The notes beneath the pieces were generated by a model. It saw only the letters and a list, made by a program, of their open reading frames with translations. It was not told the origin of the DNA and did not search any database. The position numbers were made by a program, and so were the translations under genes. A stretch of 33,839 bases of DNA from assembly GCA_051745395.1 (NCBI GenBank), contig JBNJEA010000016.1, forward strand, positions 1 to 33,839, written 5' to 3'. Numbering within the stretch: position 1 is the stretch's first letter; the number at the start of each line of letters is the position of its first letter. Below, in pieces: positions 7,685-15,416 of this stretch. This stretch comes from JBNJEA01 sp051745395. Lineage in GTDB: Bacteria > Desulfobacterota > Desulfobacteria > Desulfobacterales > Desulfosalsimonadaceae.

Positions 7685-9562
7685 ATGAAGCGGCATTTCG
7701 TTTGGTATTTAGGGATATTTTTCACCGTTGGCTTTTTGTTTTGTCTTGGCTGCGGCGACTCGGTGGATCTCAAAGAGGCTGCAGACAACACCGGGGAAGA
7801 AACAGCAGAAACGGAAACCTACCCCAATGCGCAACTCCTGGTGTCAACCGACGCACTGGCCGGGATGCTGGATCAAAACAACCTGGCCGTTATCGACGCC
7901 CGGGCAAACGGGTATGACAGCGCCCATATCCCCGGGGCCATTCACGTACCCCACGCCGAGTTTGCCGATACATCAATGAACCTGCAATCTGTTGACTTCC
8001 TGGAAGATAAAATGACCCAACTGGGGCTCGACCGGGACATGAAAATCGTCATCTATGATGACACCACCGCTTCCTGGGGCGCGGCAGGCCGGATTTTCTG
8101 GATTTTCGAATACCTGGGCTGCACCGATGTCCACCTGCTAAACGGGGGATGGGACAAGTGGCATGCCGAAGAAAGGACAACCGAGACGACCGCCAGCACA
8201 CTTGCCGAAAGCGATACCCCTTTTGAAGCCGAGATAAATGACGATATACTGGCCACAAAAGAGCAGATCAGCAATCGCCTGGGCGATTCCGACTTTGCGG
8301 TCATTGATTCGCGCACGCCAGCGGAATACAACGGCTGGAAACTTTATAACGAGGCCCGGCGCGGCCACATCAAGGGGGCAAAGCAGCTCCAATACGAGCA
8401 GTTTTTCAACGAAGACAAAACGGTCCTTTCCTATGAGGACTTGAAATCCTTTTTTGAAGACAAACGGATTGCATCGGAAAAAACCGTTGCCGCCTATTGT
8501 ACCGCCGGCATCCGCAGCGGCTTTGTCTATTTTGCCCTGCGCCTGATGGGCCATGAAAAAGCCAGCAACTATGATGCTTCGATCTGGGACTGGGCCGAAG
8601 CCGGTCTGGCCGATGACCAGACCTATCCCATGGCGCATATGCCGCGTTACGAAAAAGTGGTTCATCCCGGTTGGGTCAAGCAGTTGATCAATGGAGAATC
8701 CCCGCCGACCTATGACGGCAACGGCTATGTGATCCTTTTTTCCACCTGGACGGCGCGCTGGGAGGAAGACCGCTCCGATTACAAGGGCACCGCCTATGAA
8801 GAAGGCCATATTCCCGGTGCGGTGTTTCTCGATACCTATGGCATCGAAAACGGTCCCAATGCCGAACCCGATTATGAAGCCCCGGAAGAAGGCAATGCCA
8901 AGCCGATACCGGAACTGCAGAACCTGTTCGGCAGCCTGGGCATCTCAAAAGACAAAACCGTGGTAGTCTACGGCGAGGACATGATGACGTCCGGCCGGAT
9001 CGCCTGGTCGCTTTTACTGGCCGGCGTTGAAGATGTCCGGATATTAAACGGCGGCTGGGATGCATGGGTCGCGGCCGACGGCGAAGTGGAAACCGAGCCG
9101 AATGCGCCCACAGCGGTTGATTTCGGTGATCCCGCAAATACAGGCAATCCCGAGTACCTGGCGACAGTGGCCGATGTTCGAGACGTGGTCAACGGCAACG
9201 CCGCCGATACCGTTATCGCCGATGACCGATCCCTGGATGAATACCTGGGGCTGTCGAATTCTTACTATCCCTACTTTTATGCCCTGGGCCGCATCCCCAC
9301 CTCCCGGTGGATCGGTGACTGGGTCCATATTGTCCGGGAAGATCACCAGACCCTGCGGACCTATACAGAGGTGGAAGGCAACTGGAAAGATGCCGGGTTT
9401 GCGCAGGACACGAAGATGTATTTCGTCTGCGGCACGGGCTGGCGCTCCGCCCTTTATACCTATTACGCCTACCTACTCGATTGGGATGCGGCGAATTTTG
9501 ACGGCGGGTGGTATCAGTGGAGCGATGATGCGGACAATCCGATCTGGGAAAGCAATTATTGA
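7685..9562 (+). CDS. Four-rhodanese-domain lipoprotein
   Basis: This 625-residue protein starts at an ATG with a near-perfect AAGGAGG seven bases upstream; the longer frame from 7649 adds 12 residues without a ribosome site. A hydrophobic N-terminus ending in FCLGC indicates a lipoprotein. Four rhodanese domains follow in tandem (about 40-160, 185-320, 330-465, 475-615). Domains 1 and 3 have GAIHVP or GAVFLD and NGGWD landmarks but Asp or Glu in place of the catalytic cysteine (YDDTTASWG, YGEDMMTSG). Domains 2 and 4 have intact loops, CTAGIRS with Cys272 and CGTGWRS with Cys582. The protein therefore reads as two classical two-domain sulfurtransferases fused end to end, anchored to a membrane outside the cytoplasm. 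Domain 4 is longer and atypical, lacking a clear GHIPGA motif. Confidence 0.87.
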   Translation: MKRHFVWYLGIFFTVGFLFCLGCGDSVDLKEAADNTGEETAETETYPNAQLLVSTDALAGMLDQNNLAVIDARANGYDSAHIPGAIHVPHAEFADTSMNLQSVDFLEDKMTQLGLDRDMKIVIYDDTTASWGAAGRIFWIFEYLGCTDVHLLNGGWDKWHAEERTTETTASTLAESDTPFEAEINDDILATKEQISNRLGDSDFAVIDSRTPAEYNGWKLYNEARRGHIKGAKQLQYEQFFNEDKTVLSYEDLKSFFEDKRIASEKTVAAYCTAGIRSGFVYFALRLMGHEKASNYDASIWDWAEAGLADDQTYPMAHMPRYEKVVHPGWVKQLINGESPPTYDGNGYVILFSTWTARWEEDRSDYKGTAYEEGHIPGAVFLDTYGIENGPNAEPDYEAPEEGNAKPIPELQNLFGSLGISKDKTVVVYGEDMMTSGRIAWSLLLAGVEDVRILNGGWDAWVAADGEVETEPNAPTAVDFGDPANTGNPEYLATVADVRDVVNGNAADTVIADDRSLDEYLGLSNSYYPYFYALGRIPTSRWIGDWVHIVREDHQTLRTYTEVEGNWKDAGFAQDTKMYFVCGTGWRSALYTYYAYLLDWDAANFDGGWYQWSDDADNPIWESNY

Positions 9563-9629
9563 TACATGTTTACATAAAAACAAATTATGATCCGGATGGC
9601 GCCGGCGATCCGGAAATCACCCCCGCATC

Positions 9630-11330
9630 ATGCTGATACTTTTACCGATATTCTGGCTGTTAGCCCTGTTGTTGCTGGTGGTTTACCCGGCAGCGCCACC
9701 GCGAAAAAGCGCCCTGCAAATCCTGGTGATTTCCCTGGCGGCACGGGCGCTTTTTTTGTGGACAGCGGGGGTGTACGCATCGGTATGGCCGGCACACGGT
9801 GCAATCTGGATGCGCCTTTTATGTGATTCAGCGGTTTTGATAGCCCTGATGACCGTTTTGTTTCAACGGAGGTTCAATCTTCGATGGGCGTTGCTCTATG
9901 GGCTCAATCCGGTGGCATTATGGGCGGTTTTTCAGGGTCAGACCGCTGTATTTTTCGGTTTGTTCTGCCTGATCGGTTCCATCGGGGCTTATCACCGGGC
10001 GCTGTGGGCATGGATGTGCCTTTTGGCCGGGTTTGCCATGGGCCTGTTTCCATTGGCAGCGACAGTGGTCGTGTTTTTGGTGCGTCGACAGAACCTGAAG
10101 TATTTGCCCCTGGCCGCCGGCATGGCGGTGATCACCAGGGCGGGACGGTATCTGTCCGGCAATGCGCCGGCTGTTTTCCCGTTTTCCGGATTTGACGGGT
10201 TTGTACACCGGCTGGCGGAAACGCTCTGGGCACCGGCAACGGCCTTGCTTGTGACGTCGGCCCTGTTCTGCCTTTTGCTGGTCTTCGGCTGGTGGTATTT
10301 TCATCCGGTGCGAACCCGGTATCACCATGACCCGCTGCCGGGCATCTTTTTTGTTACAGCCGCCTGGCTGCTGGTCATGCCGGCAGGCCTGCCCGCGATC
10401 CTGGGGGTGGCGGCGCTTGCGGCTTTGCAGCCCGGTGCTACCTGGATGCTGTTTTACCTGATCACCGCCGGGCTTATCGCAATTTTGCCCGCCGGCGTTT
10501 CATTGGCAACCGATACGGTGGTATGGCTTGCCTACATGCCCTTTCTGGCGTTTCTCCTGGCCGACTGGCACCGGTTTTTTCATCGGATGAAGGCGGCGCC
10601 GTTCGGCTCATGTCAAACGGTTTCGGTGATTGTCCCGACCTTAAACGAGCAGGACCGGATAAAAGCATGCATCCGTTCGATTCAAACCGATCCGGCCGTC
10701 ACCGAAATCATTGTGGCCGACGCCGGTTCTTCGGACGGTACCCGGAAAGCAGCAGCGGCCCTTGGGGCACGGGTGATCTGCCACCGCAAACCCATCGATG
10801 CGCGCGGCGGCCGGGGCGGACAGATCCGGGCCGGGCTGCAAACGGCCACCGGCGATGTGGTCGCCGTGGTGCATGCCGACATGACCGTGTGCTTTCCGGC
10901 ATTTTCAAAAATGATATCGGCGCTTAAACACAACCCGTCGGCCGCAGGCGGTGCATTGGGCAGTCGATTTGATTCCGGTCAGCTGCGATTCCGGATCATT
11001 GCGTGGGCCAATGACGCCCGGATGATTTTTGCTGCCATCGCTTTTGGCGACCAGGTACAGTTTTTTCGCCGGCACCCGGTGGCAAGCCGGGATTTGTTTC
11101 CGCAGATGCCATTGATGGAAGACGTGGAACTCTCCCTCCGGCTCAACAATATCGGCAGATCGTTATTTTTATTCGGCCGGGCCCGGGTGTCTGCCCGAAA
11201 ATGGAAGCGCAGGGGGGCGAGTCACGCCATTATCGTGATTCGATTGTTTTTGAGCTACCTGGTGCGGCGTCTTTGGAAAACCCCGGATGCCGCCGCGATG
11301 TATCGACGATACTACGGCTCTTCACCATGA
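9630..11330 (+). CDS. GT-C-like membrane region fused to TIGR04283-type GT2 glycosyltransferase
   Basis: A 566-residue fusion. Residues 1 to about 320 are nearly all hydrophobic helices with a GT-C flavour (LLYGLNPVALWAVFQGQ), but the acidic catalytic loop seen in the neighbouring GT-C enzyme is not evident. From about 330 a GT2 domain begins (VSVIVPTLNEQDRI, VADAGSSDGT, VVHADM, LMEDVELSLRL, ARKWKRRG). These match the rSAM/selenodomain-associated transferase 2 family (TIGR04283). Genes of that family often occur near TVP38/VTT and Fe-S proteins, and both are present at 2.6-4.5 kb here. Substrate and product are unknown. No clear Shine-Dalgarno precedes the ATG at 9630. It begins 67 bases after the four-rhodanese gene and could be co-transcribed with it. 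Confidence 0.8.
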   Translation: MLILLPIFWLLALLLLVVYPAAPPRKSALQILVISLAARALFLWTAGVYASVWPAHGAIWMRLLCDSAVLIALMTVLFQRRFNLRWALLYGLNPVALWAVFQGQTAVFFGLFCLIGSIGAYHRALWAWMCLLAGFAMGLFPLAATVVVFLVRRQNLKYLPLAAGMAVITRAGRYLSGNAPAVFPFSGFDGFVHRLAETLWAPATALLVTSALFCLLLVFGWWYFHPVRTRYHHDPLPGIFFVTAAWLLVMPAGLPAILGVAALAALQPGATWMLFYLITAGLIAILPAGVSLATDTVVWLAYMPFLAFLLADWHRFFHRMKAAPFGSCQTVSVIVPTLNEQDRIKACIRSIQTDPAVTEIIVADAGSSDGTRKAAAALGARVICHRKPIDARGGRGGQIRAGLQTATGDVVAVVHADMTVCFPAFSKMISALKHNPSAAGGALGSRFDSGQLRFRIIAWANDARMIFAAIAFGDQVQFFRRHPVASRDLFPQMPLMEDVELSLRLNNIGRSLFLFGRARVSARKWKRRGASHAIIVIRLFLSYLVRRLWKTPDAAAMYRRYYGSSP

Positions 11331-11433
11331 GGGTCTTCAAATGGATTTCCAGAATTCAGAAAATCATTCATTACCCCCCATGCATGGAATTCAGTATCAT
11401 GTCCCCCGAATGCCCGAAGGGTTTCTGAAACGT

Positions 11434-12240
11434 TCAATTTAGGTCAAAACAAAATGAGGCCCAATAGCTTTCCCAGTCAATGTCCTGGCTGCCTGTGTAT
11501 GGGGAAAGGTGAATTAACCGAAGCAGCCAGACCCCCGGCCCTTCCACGGTAAAAGATGCGTTTCCGTTGGCGTCTGTACAGGCGGTTTGCTCGAAAACTT
11601 TTCCATCGGGTCGAAGCTGGCAGGCGGTCACGTATTTATCGGCCAGGGGGTTGCCGTCAAAAAAGACACTTGCTTCCAAAACCGAATTGCCCGTGCACAA
11701 TCGCGGATGGGTATGCAGTATGATTTCAAGTTTTTGATCCGTCCTCTTGTTTGGGATTTTATCATCGATACGATCCCCGACCTGGACCAATGCCTTCATG
11801 CAGCGCGCATAACGCTCGACCTGCTCCCCGCGGGGGTTTGCTTTCATGGCGGGCAGCAATTGCTCGTGTTTTTCATGGGAAAGATAGGTGCCGAATTTTT
11901 CATTATCCAGCGTAATCATCGTAAAATCGCGATCCATGACGATCAGGCCACTGCCCTCGGCACCCGGATCAAATGCCACGGCGGGTTGACAGCCGTCAGT
12001 CAATTGATCGAGCAGATCAATCTTGCCGTCTTTTCGAATCAAATCCAGCCTGGGGGTCATGTTTTTTTCAAGCGGCAGTTCCTTTTCCGGAGCCATCTTG
12101 TGACCGACAAACAACCGCGCAAAAAGAAATGCTTCCAGGCCCAGGTAGAATTTATCCGGCTGCAGCCAGCAATCATGGGCAAAGACAGGATCTGCAAAAA
12201 ACAAAGTCAAGATTACTACATCCAGGAAAAGTAAAAACAT
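11434..12240 (-). CDS. DUF4198-type periplasmic protein of a metal/chelate uptake operon
   Basis: This 268-residue exported protein has a signal peptide (FLLFLDVVILTLFFADPVFA) followed at once by HDCWLQPDKFYL, the N-terminal hallmark of the DUF4198/COG5266 family, in which the mature protein starts with His-Asp/Glu near the metal-binding end. The C-terminal part has the usual Ig-like pattern (VTACQLRPDGK, TDANGNASFTVEGPGVWLLRL). The family is linked by genome context to cobalt/nickel and other metal uptake, but its biochemistry is not firmly settled. It is the last gene of the minus-strand uptake operon and starts 38 bases after the ATPase gene. The ATG at 12240 is preceded by AAGGAGC. Confidence 0.8.
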   Translation of the reverse strand: MFLLFLDVVILTLFFADPVFAHDCWLQPDKFYLGLEAFLFARLFVGHKMAPEKELPLEKNMTPRLDLIRKDGKIDLLDQLTDGCQPAVAFDPGAEGSGLIVMDRDFTMITLDNEKFGTYLSHEKHEQLLPAMKANPRGEQVERYARCMKALVQVGDRIDDKIPNKRTDQKLEIILHTHPRLCTGNSVLEASVFFDGNPLADKYVTACQLRPDGKVFEQTACTDANGNASFTVEGPGVWLLRLIHLSPYTGSQDIDWESYWASFCFDLN

Positions 12241-12278
12241 CGTTTGCTCCTTATTGTGTATTTTTTCCGATTCCGATT

Positions 12279-13070
12279 CTATTCGGCGCTTTTTTCATCT
12301 TCCCTGTCAATATGTTTCAAAGGAATGACATAAGGTTTTCCCAATTCGTGTTTCACCTCGGCAACCACGCCGTAAACCGAGGAAATATTGTCCGGTGTCA
12401 GCACGGTCTCCGCATCACCGGCGCTATAAATTCTGCCTTCCTTCATCATAATGATTTTGTCCGCATACCGGGACGCCAGGTTGAGATCATGGACAGCCAT
12501 GACCACCGAAATTTTTTTCTCAGTCGCAAGGGACTTAAGTAACTCCATTACTTCGAGTTGATGACGAAGATCGAGATTGGAGGTGGGCTCATCCATTAGA
12601 AGGATGTCGGGATTCTGGGCCAGCGCGCGAGCCAGAATGACCTTCTGCTTTTGTCCTCCGCTGAGTTCATTGAAATCCCGCAAGGCAATATCTTCAATTT
12701 CCAGTAGTTTCAATATACCAATGACAAAGGCTTCGTCTGTTTTGCTGCTTTTCCATCCGATATGCGGGCGCCTGCCCATGAGGACCATCTCGAAAACCGT
12801 AACGGAAAACACGCTGGCGATATCCTGGGGTACATAACCGATATGCCTGGCGATTTGCACCATTTTCATATCACTGACCTCCTGATCACCGATCCGGATA
12901 GAGCCGTCCGCCTTTAAAATGCGGTTAATACACTTGATCAGCGTGGATTTTCCGACCCCGTTCGGCCCGCAGATCGCTGCCACCTCAGATTCGGCGATTT
13001 CAATGGATACCTTGTTTATAACGGGCTGGCTCGCATATTGAAATTTTACATCTCTTAGTTTCAGCTCCAT
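12279..13070 (-). CDS. FecE/BtuD-type ABC transporter ATP-binding protein
   Basis: This 263-residue ATPase of the iron-siderophore/cobalamin/heme importer class powers the FecCD permease encoded just upstream. All nucleotide-binding elements are present: Walker A GPNGVGKST (35-43), Q-loop YVPQD, signature LSGGQ (136-140), Walker B ILLMDE (156-161), D-loop SNLD and switch His in VMAVHDL. The length is normal for the family, with a short C-terminal extension. AGGGTG precedes the ATG, and the gene starts 23 bases after the permease stop, so co-translation is likely. The ligand cannot be read from this subunit. Confidence 0.93.
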   Translation of the reverse strand: MELKLRDVKFQYASQPVINKVSIEIAESEVAAICGPNGVGKSTLIKCINRILKADGSIRIGDQEVSDMKMVQIARHIGYVPQDIASVFSVTVFEMVLMGRRPHIGWKSSKTDEAFVIGILKLLEIEDIALRDFNELSGGQKQKVILARALAQNPDILLMDEPTSNLDLRHQLEVMELLKSLATEKKISVVMAVHDLNLASRYADKIIMMKEGRIYSAGDAETVLTPDNISSVYGVVAEVKHELGKPYVIPLKHIDREDEKSAE

Positions 13071-13093
13071 TTCATTTTTTCACCCTGTGGCGT

Positions 13094-14155
13094 CTACCAG
13101 TGTCGTTTTTTCTTGTTAATAATGAGATAGAGAAATAACGGGCCGCCTGCACAGGCCGTAATAATGCCGACAGGTATTATCACGGGGGCGATCACTGTCC
13201 GGGCAATTGCATCGGCAAATAAGAGGAATGCAGCGCCGAAAATACCGGATGCGGGTATCAAGAAACGGTTGTCGCTTCCAATGATGATCCTGCAGATATG
13301 GGGGGATACCAATCCTATAAACCCGATCATGCCGGTAAAACAGATCACGGTGGAGGTAATCAAAGAGGCGACTGCCATGAGAACAACCCGGGTACGATCC
13401 GGATCGATGCCGAGGGATTTGGCGGTTTCGTCGCCGACACCCATTACATTTAAGTCTGATGCCTTCCAGATCAGGAAGGCCACGCATGAGGCCACCAGAA
13501 CAAATGTGGCCAGGATATCGAGCCATTGCGCCCGTCCCAGATCCCCCATCATCCAGACCACCATGCTTTTTAAAGCATTTTCGGCGGCAAAAAATTGAAG
13601 CAGAGAGGTAAAAGAAGTAAATATGTAGAGCATCCCGATGCCGGCAAGAATCATCATCTCGGGTGTGGATTGTTTTAAGCGCGCCAGCAGAAAAATCACG
13701 AAAGTCGGGATCATTGAAAAAACAAAAGCATTTCCGATTAAAAGAAATTTTCCTTCAGTAATACCGACATTTACAAGAATCGCCAGCGCCGCGCCCAGGC
13801 CGGCGGCGGCGCTGACCCCTATGGTTGTGGGACTGGCAAGGGGGTTTCTCAAAATGCCCTGCATCACAGCACCGGCGACACCCAGCCCCAGGCCTGCCAG
13901 TATTCCCATGACCACACGGGGCAAGCGAAGGATCAAAACCACCGTTTCCTTGGCTTTGCCCGGATCATAGCCGTCAAATAGCGTGCGGCTTATAATGGAA
14001 TACACTTCCCGGATATTGATTTGAAATGAACCCAGTGACAACGATACTGTCGTGATGCCGAGAATCAGCAAGAACAAAGACAGGATAAAGGCGTTTTTAC
14101 GCCGGTTATGCCTGGCATAGTCTTCACTGATATTTCGTTTGTTGTACTTTTGCAT
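13094..14155 (-). CDS. FecCD-family ABC transporter permease
   Basis: This 353-residue inner-membrane permease has about 9-10 helices. It carries the hallmarks of the BtuC/FhuB/FecCD family: LRLPRVVMGILAGLGLGVAG, AVMQGILRNPLASPTTIGVS, SLGIDPDRTR on the cytoplasmic coupling side and GFIGLVSPHICR. It forms the channel (normally a homodimer) for a ligand delivered by the binding protein. The start ATG directly follows the TAA of the binding-protein gene (TAAATG), and GGAAAG inside that gene's last codons can act as ribosome site, so the two are translationally coupled. Confidence 0.93.
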   Translation of the reverse strand: MQKYNKRNISEDYARHNRRKNAFILSLFLLILGITTVSLSLGSFQINIREVYSIISRTLFDGYDPGKAKETVVLILRLPRVVMGILAGLGLGVAGAVMQGILRNPLASPTTIGVSAAAGLGAALAILVNVGITEGKFLLIGNAFVFSMIPTFVIFLLARLKQSTPEMMILAGIGMLYIFTSFTSLLQFFAAENALKSMVVWMMGDLGRAQWLDILATFVLVASCVAFLIWKASDLNVMGVGDETAKSLGIDPDRTRVVLMAVASLITSTVICFTGMIGFIGLVSPHICRIIIGSDNRFLIPASGIFGAAFLLFADAIARTVIAPVIIPVGIITACAGGPLFLYLIINKKKRHW

Positions 14156-15391
14156 TTAGTGGAATTCTTTCCTGTATTGCTCCGGTATCCCCATGAGATC
14201 ATTGTCCGACTTTAATGGCGGATAGACAAATATGCCATGCCTGTCCAGGCTATATTCGAGATGCTGCATTTCGAGGTATTTTTGATGTACCGCCTCCGGG
14301 TCGAGGTCTTTGAATTGTTGGGGATGAAACAACCTGGCCATGTATGCCGCGGCCAGGACCCCGCCGCTGGAGTCGTTTCTAAAATGACCATCAAAAATGT
14401 AGACCCTTTTGTTCTTTACTGCATTGATATGCTGTAGTTCAGGGCGTTTAAGATAACGTTTCATTGCTTTTCGTAAGCCGGAAATATTGTCTGCTTCATA
14501 GCCATACAGATCAACGGCATCCACGGCATGAAGAATGATAATATCCGGATTGTGTTTGATCAGCCACTCCACATCTACCGGAATGCTCGGCGTTTCGTTG
14601 GCCGGCTCGGGCAGGGTCTCAACCAGATTGTCGCCGCCGGCGATGATGCTGGCCTGGGTTAACGTATCGTTTTTAGAATAGGCGCAATAGCCGCTGGCGG
14701 CGGAATTGCACTGCGGGAAAGAACTGACGAGCACTTTTGGCTTTTTCTTTTCTTCAATTTTCGAGGTTTTGGATTCAATTCGTTTTATCAAATCCGTATA
14801 CCACCGGATGTATTGTGCTGCTCGGGCTTGTGCATCGAGCATTTTTCCGGCATTTCTGACGCCTTTTATAAAACTGGACTGTTCCGGATTCAGCAGGTCC
14901 GGTTTGTACAGGCCCAGAAAAACAACATTTACGCCGGGCAGCTTTGCCCGCTTGGATGCGTTATCCCCGGTAAAAGTAAACAGCAGCTCGGGATTTAATT
15001 TCAGTACGGCCTCGTAATCCAGCGCCCAGGGATACCCGACAGATGGCTTCTTTCTGATCTCCGGAAACTGGCGTTTGCATTTTTGAAACACGTAATCATA
15101 ACCCGCGACACCGACAATACGATCGGCTCTGCCCAAAATTCGAACCAACTCGGCATTGTCCGTGTATTCAACAATAATACGTTTTACCGGTTTTCGGATT
15201 TTAATGGGATTGCCATTGCCATCCTTGATTTTTATCGTTTTACAATTGCTGTTCCCGTTGTTTTGCTGAGACTGTTCATTGTCAACCCCAGATGATGACC
15301 GCTGATCCCGGCAACCCGAGTATGCGAAGATAAGCACACATAAAACCAAAATGCCGAGTTTATATCCTGCTGACTTTATATGGAGGCACAA
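14156..15391 (-). CDS. Periplasmic binding lipoprotein of the FecB/BtuF class
   Basis: A 411-residue cluster A-III binding protein for an iron-chelate, cobalamin or metal-chelate importer. A hydrophobic N-terminus ends in AYSGC (lipobox, Cys about 27), then a low-complexity Ser/Asn/Gln linker, then the first lobe (VKRIIVEYTDNAELVRILG, DRIVGVAGYDY) and LDYEAVLKLNPELLF. The second lobe includes VEWLIKHNPDIIILH and VYIFDGHF. It is longer than typical BtuF (about 260) because of the linker and C-terminal additions. The start is probably TTG at 15391 with GGAAAG upstream; no in-frame ATG lies nearby. It follows the receptor stop by 25 bases. Confidence 0.88.
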   Translation of the reverse strand: MCLHIKSAGYKLGILVLCVLIFAYSGCRDQRSSSGVDNEQSQQNNGNSNCKTIKIKDGNGNPIKIRKPVKRIIVEYTDNAELVRILGRADRIVGVAGYDYVFQKCKRQFPEIRKKPSVGYPWALDYEAVLKLNPELLFTFTGDNASKRAKLPGVNVVFLGLYKPDLLNPEQSSFIKGVRNAGKMLDAQARAAQYIRWYTDLIKRIESKTSKIEEKKKPKVLVSSFPQCNSAASGYCAYSKNDTLTQASIIAGGDNLVETLPEPANETPSIPVDVEWLIKHNPDIIILHAVDAVDLYGYEADNISGLRKAMKRYLKRPELQHINAVKNKRVYIFDGHFRNDSSGGVLAAAYMARLFHPQQFKDLDPEAVHQKYLEMQHLEYSLDRHGIFVYPPLKSDNDLMGIPEQYRKEFH

Positions 15392-15416
15392 TTTTTTCTT
15401 TCCAAAACCTGTATGG

